NCBI RefSeq assembly: GCF_028372415.1
Contig: NC_092875.1
Span: 410,327,739 to 410,391,738 of the forward strand
Reading direction: 5' to 3'
Source: Notamacropus eugenii
Taxonomy: Eukaryota; Chordata; Mammalia; Diprotodontia; Macropodidae
Length of the DNA: 64,000 nucleotides
Below are positions 37,100 through 49,689 of the stretch, one piece after another. The notes under the pieces are model-generated. The model worked only from the letters and a program-made list of their open reading frames with translations, ran no database searches and was not told where the DNA came from. Both the position numbers and the translations under genes were made by a program. The number at the start of each line of letters is the position of its first letter. Position 1 is the stretch's first letter.

Positions 37100-37759
37100 T
37101 GCTTTTCAGGGGTAATGGTATATACTTTTCTTTTTCTATTTTGACTCTACTTGGTTTTGGGTATCAGGTTCATATTGTACAATATTGTGCAGGATCCCTT
37201 CTTTTGCTATTTTTCAAACAATTTATATAACATTGAAATTAATTCTTCTTTAAATGTCTGATGTAATATATCTGGTTCTGGGGATATTTTTCTTTCTGGA
37301 TACATTTATGATTCATTTAATTTTTTTTTCTCAGATTGACTTTTATATCCTTTCTACTTCTTGTGCTGTTAATATAGGTATTTTATTTGTGCAAATATTC
37401 ACTTATTTCATCATTTAAGTTGTCAGTTTTATTGGTGCATATACTTCCTATGTATATTCTTTACTTTTGCTTCATTTGCCTTGAATTCTTTTAATTTTTT
37501 AATATTGGTAATTTGGCTTTCTTCTGTTATTCAAATTAAGTATTTCTTCTTTAAATTAAAAACCAGTTTTATTTATCAATTCATTTTTTAAAATTTTATT
37601 TTAAGAAATGTTTTTCTTGGTTTTCAAGATTTCTACTTTGGTGTTTAAATTGTTTTTTTAAAAAGTTGTTGGATTTTTCCTTTTAATTGTATGCCCAATT
37701 TGTTAATCTTTACTTTTGGTTGTTGCTATTAATATAAATATGTACAGATATACATTTAC
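37100..37759 (-). mobile_element. L1 copy B, left ORF2 piece
   Basis: It parallels copy A: ATTTGTGCAAATATTCACTT (37388) against ATTTTTGCAAATATTCATCT (33907). The final stretch up to 37759 aligns with copy A about 34240-34312. It is older or more diverged than copy A. It is interrupted at 37759 by the KZFP unit and resumes at 41784. Confidence 0.8.
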
Positions 37760-38385
37760 TTTTGGGACTGGAAGCTCAATTCCGTGTGGACAGTCTCGGG
37801 CAGGTAAAAGTGGGACTTCTAAATCTTAGAGTCTTACGAGGCCCTCCATGAACAGCGGGGGTTCGAGAAGGTCAGACCGAGCTAGCTCGGCTAGCTCGGG
37901 TATTTCCGCCTCTCCCCCGGAGATACCTGATGGGTGGAGTCTCCCTGCCCTCGAGGTCGTCCCGGATTGGAGCACACCTAGTTACCTAACAGCACGGTAT
38001 TGAGATGCAAACTGTGTGGCTGAAGATTAAGTAGGATTGAGGAAGCCTAAAAGCTCTCTTAGCACATGTGGAGCCAAAGAGAAAAGTAGGGCTCCGCTTC
38101 TTTTCTTTCCTCTCTCCCCTCCCCCTCTCTCCCCGCTTGTACTTCTACTTCCAATCCCTTAAGCTTAGCCTTCTTAGGAAATCTCCCCCTCTTCGTCCTA
38201 AGAAAGAAGACCCCCTGCACTTGTAACTGAAACCCTGTAATAAAGCTCAACCCCGACTCGGTTCTTGGGACAGAACCTACTTCTTGGGTCCTCCGGGCCT
38301 CAGTTTCCTCCTCTGTCCAATGAGATCCGTGGCGAAAGAGGCCGGGTCCAAACAGTCAACACAACGGTAAATCCCGCCCTCGTTC
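37760..38385 (+). mobile_element. LTR-like promoter segment (U3-R-U5 candidate)
   Basis: About 620 bp, strikingly rich in CpG (for example 37855-37970) in an otherwise CpG-poor window. It contains GAGATGCAAACTG (octamer-like, about 38001), a CCTAAAAG TATA-like element (about 38047), a pyrimidine-rich stretch, AATAAA at 38239-38244, and a U5-like stretch with a GGTAAA donor-like site (about 38365). The 16 bases AATAAAGCTCAACCCC recur at 41657-41672. A CCTCAGTTTCCTCCTCTGT stretch (about 38299) looks MIR-derived. The family is not identified; an ERV1/ERV2-like origin is a guess. It ends near 38385, where KZFP 5' UTR appears to begin. Confidence 0.6.
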
Positions 38386-40220
<1,835 letters not shown>

Positions 40221-40364
40221 TTGTATGTCAAACTTGACAACATATGAAAAAATTAAGAGTACATGGAAATCCATTAGATATAAAGAATTTGGGGAAAACA
40301 TCTTTTGAAACTCAAATTTTAAGAAACATGAAATTCACACTAGCAGAATCCCTATGAGTAATAA

Positions 40365-40500
40365 ATGTGGGAAAGCCTTCAGCTGGAAAGAAAACCTTAA
40401 GCCACACAAGAAAACATTCTTAAGAGAAAACTTTTGTTGTAATGAATGTGGGAAAGCTTTCAAATGGTGTGGAAACCTTGGGAAACACAATATCATCCAG
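40365..40500 (+). pseudogene. decayed extra zinc fingers in the 3' UTR
   Basis: Downstream of the stop, finger sequence persists: NKCGKAFSWKENLKPHKKT and NECGKAFKWCGNLGKH. Weaker traces may continue toward 40700. The ancestral array was therefore longer than the present frame. Confidence 0.8.
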
Positions 40501-40929
40501 TAAAGAAATACTTTAAGGGATATGTAAGAAGCTTCATGAAAAAACTGAATTCATTATGCATCAGAGATTTCATAATGATTATAATAATTTCATTTTGATA
40601 AATGTATACAAACTTTCAAACAGTAGAAACCTTAAGGATCATAAAACACTTTGTACTGGAAAGAAACCTTTGAATATAATGAATATAGGAAAACCTTTAG
40701 GATGAGGCAAATCTTTACTAACAGTAAAAACATCCTCAAATGTAGAGAAATTAAAAAAAATCCAGAAATGCCTTCAGCAAGAAGAGAAAGAAATTAAGAA
40801 CATCATGTGGTAATTCATACTGATCAGAATATACATAAATGTAATGAAATGCATTTAAAACTCATCAGAGACTTTGTCCTGGAAGTTGACTGAACAAGAT
40901 AAATTAATAGAAAAGTTTCAAAACATTTC

Positions 40930-41051
40930 CCAGAATTTTAGTTTCAGAGTTTGAAGGGGCTTCTGAAGCCATCTAATTCAACTTTATCTGAAAAAGAATC
41001 CCCTTCACTACATACAACAAATTATCCAGTTATTTTAAAGTATCTCTAATG

Positions 41052-41087
<36 letters not shown>

Positions 41088-41625
41088 ATGCGTGTATGTT
41101 GGAGGAGATATACTTATTGGTCCCCCCCAAAATTAATTTCTTCCACTTTTAGAGAAAACCAATAATTAGGAAGTTTTTTCTTACATTAAACTTAAACTTC
41201 CACTGGTCTTAGTTATTGAGATTAAACAGAGTAAGTAGAATCCTTCTTTACTGTTAACAGCCCTTCAGGTTCAATATGCTGTTTCTTGGACTCAACCTCT
41301 TATGAAGTAAACTGTAGACCCTTGCCATCCATCATTTCCCTCCTCTAGTTACTGTTTGACTCATCAATGTCTTTTCCAAAATGTGCTAAAAAATGAACAT
41401 AGTATTCTAGATGTGTTCTGACCTGGGCACAATACAGCAAGCATGTTATCTGCCTTATGCAGCCAAAGTTTGAATTTGCTTTTTTTCCTTTGTGACTACT
41501 CTTTTAAGCTGACAGTCCCTTAAAATTTCCAGATCTTTCTTCAGGTGAACTATCATCTAACCATATTTCCCTTACCTTGTACAATTGATGTTTTGAATCC
41601 AAGTGTAAGACATTTATCACTATTA
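40930..41625 (+). repeat. ancient CR1/L3-like repeat within KZFP 3' UTR
   Basis: AGTTTGAAGGGGCTTCTGAA, then ATTCTAGATGTGTTCTGACC, CCAGATCTTTCTTCAGG and AAGTGTAAGACATTTATCAC resemble an old amniote CR1/L3-type 3' region that I recognise from other vertebrate genomes. The ATTAAA used as poly(A) signal is part of it. Confidence 0.5.
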
Positions 41626-41658
41626 AATTTGAATTGAATCTAAAAAAAAAAAAAAAAA
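41622..41658 (+). terminator. poly(A) signal and retained poly(A) tail
   Basis: ATTAAA at 41622-41627, 14 nt spacing, then 17 consecutive A (41642-41658). This is what reverse transcription of a polyadenylated mRNA leaves behind. The A run merges with the AATAAA that starts the downstream LTR-like piece. Confidence 0.85.
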
Positions 41659-41783
41659 TAAAGCTCAACCCCTGTTTGACTCTGGAACGTCCTTTCTCTC
41701 ATACGTGCATCCGGCGTGGCCAGCCGAAGACCTGGACAGGTAAGAAAGACTCGGGTAGCCCAATACAGGCCTCTAGGCTTGGC
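41657..41783 (+). mobile_element. second LTR-like piece (R-U5 candidate)
   Basis: It begins with AATAAAGCTCAACCCC, identical to 38239-38254. It then diverges but keeps loosely collinear blocks with the 5' segment: ATCCG..TGGC, GGTAA and CTCG..GTAG. It carries retained CpGs and a strong CAGGTAAG donor-like site (about 41738). Nothing resembling U3 precedes it, because the A tail abuts it directly. Confidence 0.6.
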
Positions 41784-42108
41784 ACATTTACCTTTAAGAA
41801 TTGTTTTGACTACATCTCACAAATTTTGGTGTACTTTCTTACTATTTTTAATATCATTAATGTGTTTATCTATCATTTCCATATTTTGTCCTTTGATCCA
41901 CAAATTCTTTAGGATTAAGTGATTTAATCTTCACTTGATTTTTATTTTTATTATTTTTAGCTTTGATTACAACACTTTAGTACCTTTTTAATATTTTAAT
42001 ATAATTTTATTGCATTGAGGTCAGTATTAATATTTTTGACATTCTGCATTTGACTGTGAAGTTTTTATGCCCTAATACATTATCAGTTTTTTTAAAGGTG
42101 CCACAAAC

Positions 42109-42159
<51 letters not shown>

Positions 42160-42241
42160 ACACACACTCACACACACTACCCCCCACTTCTTTCTATTCC
42201 CATTCAATAATAATCAGAAGTACATCATATCTAACTTTTCT
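41784..42241 (-). mobile_element. L1 copy B, right ORF2 piece
   Basis: It resumes the copy A alignment (TCTCACAAATTTTGG against TTCCAGAAATTTTGG at about 34340). It holds a (CA)n tract at 42108-42172. It is interrupted by HAL1 copy 2 at 42242 and resumes at about 44906. Confidence 0.8.
42108..42172. repeat. (CA)n microsatellite
   Basis: About 30 CA units with one TA and one TC interruption, inside L1 copy B. Confidence 0.95.
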
Positions 42242-44890
42242 TTTTTAAATATGTAAATTTATTTATTTTCAGTTTTCAACATTCACTTCCACAAAATTTT
42301 GTATTTCAAATTTACTCCCCATCTTAACCTACTCCTAGCCCAGGAAAGCAAGCATATTACCCTTTCCTGCAATCTGCCCTCCCTTCTATCACTCCTTCTT
42401 CTATTTTCCTGTAGGGTAAGAAATTGCCTATTCATCTTATTTCCTAGTTGCATGTAAAAACAGCTTCTCGCATTCATTTTTAAAGCTTTGAGTTCCACAT
42501 TCTCTCCCTTCCCCCCTCCCATCCTGATTGAGAAGGCAAGAAGTTCAATATAGGTTATACATATGTAGTCACACAAAACAAAATAGACAGGTTGTGAAAG
42601 AATAACTATATTTATCTCTATCCTGTCCTGCCCTCCATTTGTTCAATTCTCTCCTTTGACCTGTCCCTCTATCAAAAGTACAAAAGTTTGCTTCTGATTA
42701 CCTCTTCCCCCAATCTTCTATCCTTTCTATTATCCTCCCTTTCTTTATCTCCTTCCTCCCTGCTTTCCTGTGGGATAAGATAAACTTCCATACCCAATTG
42801 AGTGTGTATGTTATTTCCTTCTAAAGCCAGATCTGTTGAAAGGAAAACTCACTTGTTCCCTCTCATCTTCTTTTTCTTCCCCTCCATTGTAAAATCTCTT
42901 CTGTGTGAGATGTTTTACTACATTCTACTTCTCCTTTTCTCTTTCTCTTAGTACATACCTCTCAACACTTAATTTTCTTTTTAGATATCATACCTTAATA
43001 TTCAGCTCACACAGTGCCTCTCTCTCTCTCTCTCTCCCCCCTCTGTATGTGTATATGTATGTGTATATATATGATATATGTATATGCATATACACATACA
43101 TACACACAAACACACACACATATATATGTGTGTGTGTGTGTGTATTCATTCCTTCCAACTATCCTAATACTGACTAAGAGGTGTTATGAGTTACAAAAAT
43201 CATCTTTCCACCTAGGAATGTAAACAGTTCAACTTTAATAAGTCCCTTATAGTTTTCTTTTCCGTTTATCTTTTTGTGCTTCTCTTGCTTCTTATATTTA
43301 GAAGTCAAATTTTCTATTCAGCTCTGGTATTTTCAACAAGAATGCTTGGAAGTTCTCTATTTCACTGAAGTTCCATTTTCCCCCTTAAATATTATTCTCA
43401 GTTTTGCTGGGTAGGTGATTCTCAGTTTTGATCCTAGCTCCTTTGACATCTGGAATATCATACTCCAGGCACTCTGCTCCCTTAGTATAGAAGCTGCTAA
43501 GTCCTACGCTATCCTGATTGTGTTTCCACAATTCTTGAATTGTTTCTTTTTGGCTGCTTGTAATATTTTCTATTTGACCTGGGAGTTCTGGAATTTGGCT
43601 GCAATATTTCTAGGAATTTTCCTTTCGGGATCTCTTTTAGGAAGTGATTGGTAGATTCTTTCCATTTGTATTTTACCCTCTGGTTCTAGAATATCAGGGA
43701 AGTTTTCCTTGATAATTTCTTGAAAGATATCTAGGATCCTTTTTTTTTTTTGATCATGCCTTTCAGGTAGTCTAATAATTTTAAAATTTTCTGTTTTGGA
43801 TCCATTTCCCAGGTCAGTTGCTTTTCCAATGAGATACTTCACATTGTTTTCTATTTTTTCATTTTTTGGATTGGTTTTATAATTTCTTTATTTCTCTTAA
43901 AGTCATTAGCTTCCAGTTGTTCTACTCTAGTTTTTAAGGAATTATTTTCTCCAATGAGCTTTTAGACTTATTTTTCAATTTGGCCCATTCTGCTTTTTAA
44001 AGCATTCTTCTCTTAATTGGCATTTTGGACCTCTTTTGCCAATTAGGTTAGTCTAATTTTAAGACTGTTATTTTGTTAAATGTTTTTTTGGATTTCCTTT
44101 TAGCAAGCTGTCGACTTGTTTTTCATGATTTTCTTGCATCGCTCTCATTTCTCTTCCCAATTTTTCCTCTATTTCTCTTACCTGATTTTCAAAATCCTTT
44201 TGCGAGCTCTTCCATGACCTGAGACCAATTCATACTTTTCTTGAAGGCTTTGGATGCAGGAGCTTTGCCTTTATTGTCTTCTTCTGTCTGTATGTTTTGA
44301 TCTTCCTTATTGCCAATGACATAAGAAGATACCTCTTCACTGAGAAATCAAGAATCTATAGTCTGTTTCTTCCCTCCCCCCTTATTTTTCATTTTCCCAG
44401 CCAATACCTTGACTTTTGAGCTTTATTAAGTTAAATGCTTCAGAAGCAGCTTCAACTTCAGCAGTGGCTGCCACTGTCCTGGGACTGGAACAGGGTGTGG
44501 ACTGGGGTTGAGTCTGGACCACACTCCCCTCTTAGCCAGGTGAGAGACCCCACTGACCTTTGAAGTTGTCTTTAAGGTTTGTGGGTTGAGAAGTCTGAAA
44601 TCTACAGCAGCCTCCAGCGATTCAGTCTCCTAAAGTCTGCTTTTGTTCTGTGCCTGCTGACATGGCCCAAGCTGAATTGTGCTCTGTTCCCAGCCTGGTG
44701 CAACAGGTCACCACTATCATCCTTCCATATTGCCTTGGGCTGGAAATTTGCTTCAGTCTGTCATTTTGTGACTTCTGCAGCACTAGAATTTATTTAGAGT
44801 TATTTTTACAGGTTTTTTGAGGTGTTTTGGAGGAAAGCTCTAGCAGGTCCTGGTTTCTACTCTATCATCTTGGATCTGCCCCCTTCTCCA
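42242..44890 (-). mobile_element. HAL1 copy 2, full length, minus strand
   Basis: It reads from its 5' end at about 44885 (antisense of GGGGGCAGATCCAAGATGAT) to its tail at 42242. ORF1 on the minus strand includes LIGKATDLGNGSKTENFKII and EGKIQMERIYQSLPKRDP (43570-43842), matching HAL1 copy 1. No ORF2 is present. A TA/TG/CA plus CT microsatellite occupies 43018-43144. Flanks are a 15-bp duplication with one mismatch: ATATCTAACTTTTCT (42227-42241) and ATATCTAAGTTTTCT (44891-44905). Length about 2.65 kb, inserted in L1 copy B. Confidence 0.9.
43018..43144. repeat. CT/TA/CA/TG microsatellite in HAL1 3' UTR
   Basis: This is the reverse-complement counterpart of 28524-28676 at the same position of the element. 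Confidence 0.95.
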
Positions 44891-44905
44891 ATATCTAAGT
44901 TTTCT

Positions 44906-44949
44906 AAAACTCTCTTCATGTTCTTACCTCCTTAGTTCTTTTTTTGTTT
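44906..44949 (-). mobile_element. L1 copy B, short piece between HAL1 copies
   Basis: AAAACTCTCTTCATGTTCTT and the following bases continue the copy A alignment at about 34675. Confidence 0.55.
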
Positions 44950-45455
44950 GTTTTAAAATTTTCATTTATTTTCAGCTTTCAACATTCACTTTCAACAAAT
45001 TTTGAATTTCAAATTTTCTCCCCATGTTCCCCTCCCCCCACCACTATATACCATGTATTCTGATTACCCTTCTTTCCAATTTGCCCTCCCTTGTAACACT
45101 CTCCCCCATCCCCTTCTCTTCTATTTTCATGTAGGGCAAGATAGATTTCTATAACCCATTGTCTATATATCTTATTTTCTAGCATGTAAAATATTTTTTA
45201 GCATTAATTTTTAAAGTTTTCAGTTGCATATTCTCTCCCTTTCTTCCTCCTTACCCATCTTCATTGAGAAGGCAAGCAATTTGAAATAGGTTTTACATGT
45301 GTAGTTTTGCAAAACACTTCTATAACAGTCATGTGAAAGACTAACTAATTTCCCTTTATCCTCTTCCACCCTCCATTTATTCTGTTATCTCCTTTGACCT
45401 GTCCCTCTACGAAAGTGTTTGCTTCCAATTACCCCTTCCCCCAATCTGATTTTCT
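44950..45455 (-). mobile_element. HAL1/L1 3' end, 5' truncated (copy 3)
   Basis: ATTTATTTTCAGCTTTCAAC, then AATTTTGAATTTCAAATTTT and TTTCTTCCTCCTTACCC-type 3' UTR matching 42255-42740. About 500 bp, lacking ORF1. It inserted into or beside the remnant of L1 copy B. Confidence 0.8.
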
Positions 45456-45615
45456 TAGTTCTTTATTTTTATTTAGCACAGTATCTGAGACAAGGCATAT
45501 ATTTTTAAAATTCTAGATGATTAACTGACTTTTTAGACACACAAAAAAAGGGCAAAAAGATTTAACAGTATTTGCTTTCAAGAAGTTCATATTGTAGTGG
45601 AGATGACATCATTAA
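45456..45615. other. unassigned sequence
   Basis: No clear repeat. The TTTAGCACAGTATCTGAGAC block could be an L2 terminus relic. Confidence 0.35.
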
Positions 45616-45661
45616 AACAATGTCAATCAGTCAGCCAATCAATAAACAAATATTAAGCACC

Positions 45662-45925
45662 TGCTGGAGCAGCTAAATGGTTCACTGGATAGAGTGCTGG
45701 GCCTAGATTCAGAAAGTTTCATCTCTTTGAGTTCTAATCTGGTTGTAGACACTTACTGGCTGTGTGACTCTGGGAAAGTCACTTAACCATGATTGCCTCA
45801 GTTTCCTCATCTGCTAAGTGAGCTGGAGAAGGAAATGACAAACCACTTCAGTGTCTCTGACAAGAAAAGCACAAATGGAGTGATAAAGAATTGAACATGA
45901 CTGAAAAATAGCTGAATAATTCCAC
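45662..45925 (+). repeat. marsupial MIR-like SINE with RTE-like tail
   Basis: Same family as 11895-12150 in the other orientation: ACTGGATAGAGTGCTGGGCC head, GTGTGACTCTGGGAAAGTCA core, CTGGAGAAGGAAATGACAAA and GAACATGACTGAAAAATAGC tail. It splits the L2 3' end. Confidence 0.85.
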
Positions 45926-45967
45926 CAACAAACTCTGACTACATGCCAGACTCCAATAAGCACTGGA

Positions 45968-46030
<63 letters not shown>
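45968..46030. repeat. (ATCT)n microsatellite
   Basis: About 15 uninterrupted tetranucleotide units within the L2. Confidence 0.97.
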
Positions 46031-47011
46031 ATTAGGAGTAATATCGGAGATAGGGTACTAAGTTTAAAGAAGACTAGAAAAGTTTTTCCTTACAGAAAGT
46101 AGACATTTAGCTGAGATCCAAAGGAAGGTTGGGAAGCTAGGAGGCAAAGAAGAGAAAGAGACAGAACACTAGGCATGGAGGACAACAAATGAAAGTTCTT
46201 TGAGTATGGTGATGGAATGTCATGCTTAAGGAACAGCAGAGACTAGTGTTATTGGATCTCAGAGTACATGAATGTAAAGTGTAAATGCCAGAAAGGTAGG
46301 AAATAATCAGGTTATGAAAGACTTTAACAGTCAGATAGATGATTTTATAGTTGACTCTAGAGGTAATAGTGAGCCACTGGAGTTTATTGACTAGGGAATT
46401 AACATACTCTGATGGATGATTAGGAAGAACAATTGGACAGCTGAGTGGAGAATGGATTAGAGTAGGGAGAGACTTCAGGCAGGTAGATCAACCAGCAGGC
46501 TACTTTTACAGCACAAATATGCGATGATGATGACCCACACCAGGGTAGTGGCAATGTCAGGGGAGAGAAGAAGAAATATACAAGAAAAGCTATGAAGATA
46601 GAAACAACAGGATTTGCAAATTGATTGGATACGAAGGGTGAGAGAGAGTGAGGAGCTGAGGATGTTACCTTGGTTGCAAACCTTGGTAACTGGTAGTGTG
46701 ATGGTACTCTCAACAGTTGTAGGGAACTTAAGAAGAAGGGGGGCATTTGAGGGGAAAGACAGCAAGCTCGGTTTTGAACATGTTGAGTTTGAGACACTTA
46801 TGGGACATCTAGTTTGAGACATCTATTAGGCAGTAGCATATGTGAAGCCAGAAATTGAGAGACAGGCTAGGGGTAGATGAATAATTCTGATAATCATCTT
46901 CATAGAGATAATTATTGAAACCATGGGAGCTGGCAAGGTCACCTACTGAAATAATATATAGAGAGAAGAGAAGAAGGCCTAGGACAGAGCCTTCAGGCCC
47001 ACTCATGACCT

Positions 47012-47225
47012 GAATTGTGTTCGTCCTCTGTTTTCGAAGAGGATCATGACACCTGGGAAATGATGACATGACTTGCATTGACTTTGATTTGAGTGAGGGG
47101 GGCTGTGCAAGGTCACGAGCTTCACTTTCTTCTCCTGAGCCATCTGAGTCCAGTGGCCAGATATTCACCAGGACGACTGGAGATGGTCCAGGATGCACTG
47201 GGAGACCTTGGTGCATTTAGGCTAA
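47012..47225 (-). repeat. SINE with AC-rich (RTE-like) tail
   Basis: GTGTTCGTCCTCTGTTTTCG, GAAATGATGACATGACTTGC, GGGGGCTGTGCAAGGTCACG, CAGGACGACTGGAGATGGTC. It is nearly the reverse complement of 52750-52970 and related to 30524-30807. Confidence 0.8.
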
Positions 47226-47950
47226 AGTGTTTTCAGGCACTTATTTAGAGTAAGACAATGTCCATTCAGTGAACAGGCCTCTTTAAGAAGTGAGTCAAGG
47301 GATGGCCCCTTTAATTAGAAAAAAAAAAAATCAAGCTGGGAGGAGAAGATCCTCAGGATTGCTGTTTCAAAGAGAAACAGGATGTGGCCTGAATAGAGAT
47401 ACATCAAAGACAGAGTAGGAGTTTTTAAGGAGGAAGAGAAATAGGAGAGAGCAGTGTTGCAAAAAATCCAGAAAGAAGAGATTATCCAGGATGAGTAAAA
47501 TCAAAAGTATCAAAAGCTGTAGAAAGGTCAAGAAGAATGAGGACTGAGAAAAGGCCATTGATCATTCATAATTTGGAGAGAGAAGTCCTGGTTGAACAAT
47601 GAGGCTTATAGCCAGACTACAAAGGAAGTAGAGGAGAGCTTTCTCAAGGAGTTTAGCTACAAAAGGAAACTATCTCCTAGGTAGGGATGAATCAAATGAG
47701 GGTTTTTTTGAAGGTGGGAGATGCATGGTCATGTTTGTAGGTACCAGGAAAACTGTCAGGAGACAAGGAGAGAATGAAGATTAGGGAGAGGGTAGAGATG
47801 ATAGTAGAGGAAATTTAATGAAGACAATGTGATGGAATGTAATCATTTATCTATGGGGTTTGTCTCGGCAAGAAGAAGAGGCAATCAACCAATCAGTAAG
47901 CCTTCCTTTTGTTTGCTATGTGCCTCTGTGTTATCAGAGGATCAGCATAC

Positions 47951-49685
47951 CTAAGTTAGGCAATATAAGATGCTAGAGAGGCCAGAGCAGGACGATTTTC
48001 TTCTGTCACATTAACTTTGTAATATGGTCCATGAAAAGACGGGGACATTGAGCTTTGCTTAGGAATGGGAGCTCTCCCACGGACATGATTTCAGATTTTT
48101 GAAGGTTTGGTATAGAAGACACAAGTCTAATCCTTTTCTATATCTTCTTTTGCTCTATGCGGTAGCTTCCGGTGTTTCCCAGTACATGACAGGAATAATT
48201 ATGAAATGAAGAAATACAAATTTGGGAAGAGTCTAAGGCCAGGCATGGATTGATGAATGGATAGACAAGGAGGAGCCAGAAGGAAAAATCAATTAGAGAG
48301 GTTGAATAGAAAGTGATGCATGTAGAACAAAGAACATAGAAATGTTAGGGAGCCCAAGGCACACTTAAAAATAAAAGCAGATAGCTAAGTCTGATCATAA
48401 GAGAAACTATCCTTGGAGTTTCTAGGAATGATCAGGAACAGAGAGAAACTAAAATATTAAGATAAAAAAAAATAGCTGACAGTAGTAGCTAGAGAGAAGA
48501 GGGGGAAATGGAAGTGACTGCTTCATTTTTATTTGCAAAGATTCAAATTTAAGTCATTGTGCTTATAGTGAGAAGACAAAATTGTTTCTAGAAACACTCA
48601 AGTTATAAAAACAAAAGGAAACCTACTGTCAAAGAGCTTAATTTTCAACCAAAAAAGAACTGCATGATCACCAATAAACGACAACTTTCTGCTCCTTCCC
48701 CACCAAAAAAAATGAAGAATGACTCAAAATGAGGAAAGTATCATTTAAAAAATATCACATCTATCTTGCAAAATGTATAACAGAGATTTCAGGGTTTCAC
48801 TCATAAGTAGAGATAGTTTCCTCTAATTACACTTCAAATTTGATTTTCCATCTGCTATGATTATACATATTTCACCTTATGCACCTCAGAGGTGAATTTT
48901 CAAACTTCATCTGCACTGCAAAAAATCCTCATATTTTAAATGTGTTTTATCTTTTTCAGTCATATCATTTCTGATTCAATTAGCTCAATGATGGCTCTTG
49001 GGTTTTCTTTAAATATACAGCAAGGGATCTCTCTATCTCTTTGTCTCTGTCTTTCGCTTTTTGTCTGATCTGATAGAAGGAGGATTTACTGCCTCTCAAT
49101 CCATTCAGTGAAACATAACAATCCAAATTTCCCAGAAAAAGGATATTTTCTTGCTTTTTAAAATATTAGTAATATGATCCCATATTATCTTACAGGTGTT
49201 TTTTTTTTTTTTTAAGATCTGTCTGGATCTGATAAGTCATTTCTAATTAGGATAAATTAGTCCTATCCTCACAGAAAGGATAACCATGCCATATGCCTTG
49301 ACATTTCAGAGAGATCAGTAAGCCCCTGGGAAATAAGAACATGAAATTACAATGACATATTTAATTTAGAGGAAACAGGAGAGTCCTTCTCAGAAGCAGT
49401 TCATTTTCTAATAAGCAGCTGATTATTCTCTGTTCTATTGGACCTTCAGGCAAAGCCTGGAGAAGAGTATTGGCAGGTAATGGAGTATGGATGATGGTTC
49501 ACACTAATTATACTTTTTTTTAATCATAGGGAAAGATCCTAATCAACTTGATGCAAAGGGAAAAAAAATCCAATGACTTTCTATCCATGTTCTTGGTAAA
49601 CCTCAGAAAATACTCTTGAAGGGAATTTAAGTATAGTGATTTTTTTTTGGGCAGCTGATATAATTATAGAGATGAAAGTAGTCCT
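47951..49685. other. unassigned intergenic sequence
   Basis: A 1.7-kb stretch with no repeat family or gene recognised, apart from a T run at 49199-49214. Confidence 0.4.
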
Positions 49686-49689
49686 GGAG

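Larger units (their letters stand above)
40221..41641 (+). other. KZFP 3' untranslated region
   Basis: It follows the stop codon and ends 14 nt after ATTAAA (41622-41627), at a 17-A run. It contains decayed zinc-finger remnants (about 40365-40500), a (TG)n tract (41055-41082) and, from about 40930, an ancient interspersed repeat. Confidence 0.7.
45620..47950 (-). mobile_element. long L2 LINE with RT homology, twice interrupted by SINEs
   Basis: Antisense L2 from its 3' end (AACAAATATTAAGCACCTGC) through reverse transcriptase. The minus-strand frame 46809-47216 contains EGSVLGLLLFSLYIISVGDL and HGFNNYLYEDDYQNYSS. These match the L2/CR1 signature QGSVLGPLLFSLY..YADD with the catalytic Ala-Asp-Asp degraded. 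Upstream sequence continues to about 47880, with a further terminus-like block near 47890-47950. Interruptions are a SINE at 45662-45925, (ATCT)n at 45968-46030 and a SINE at 47012-47225. No intact frame remains. Confidence 0.85.

Noticed and set aside
37760-38385. Reading this segment as an ordinary host CpG-island promoter rather than an LTR
   Set aside because: Not excluded, but the KZFP is an intronless retrocopy inside an L1 and the segment shares a 16-base identical block with the 3' end of the same insertion, which favours an LTR origin.
46420-46822. Minus-strand frames of 115-125 codons considered as a separate gene
   Set aside because: They are degraded L2 ORF2 continuing from the RT motif at 46809-47216.
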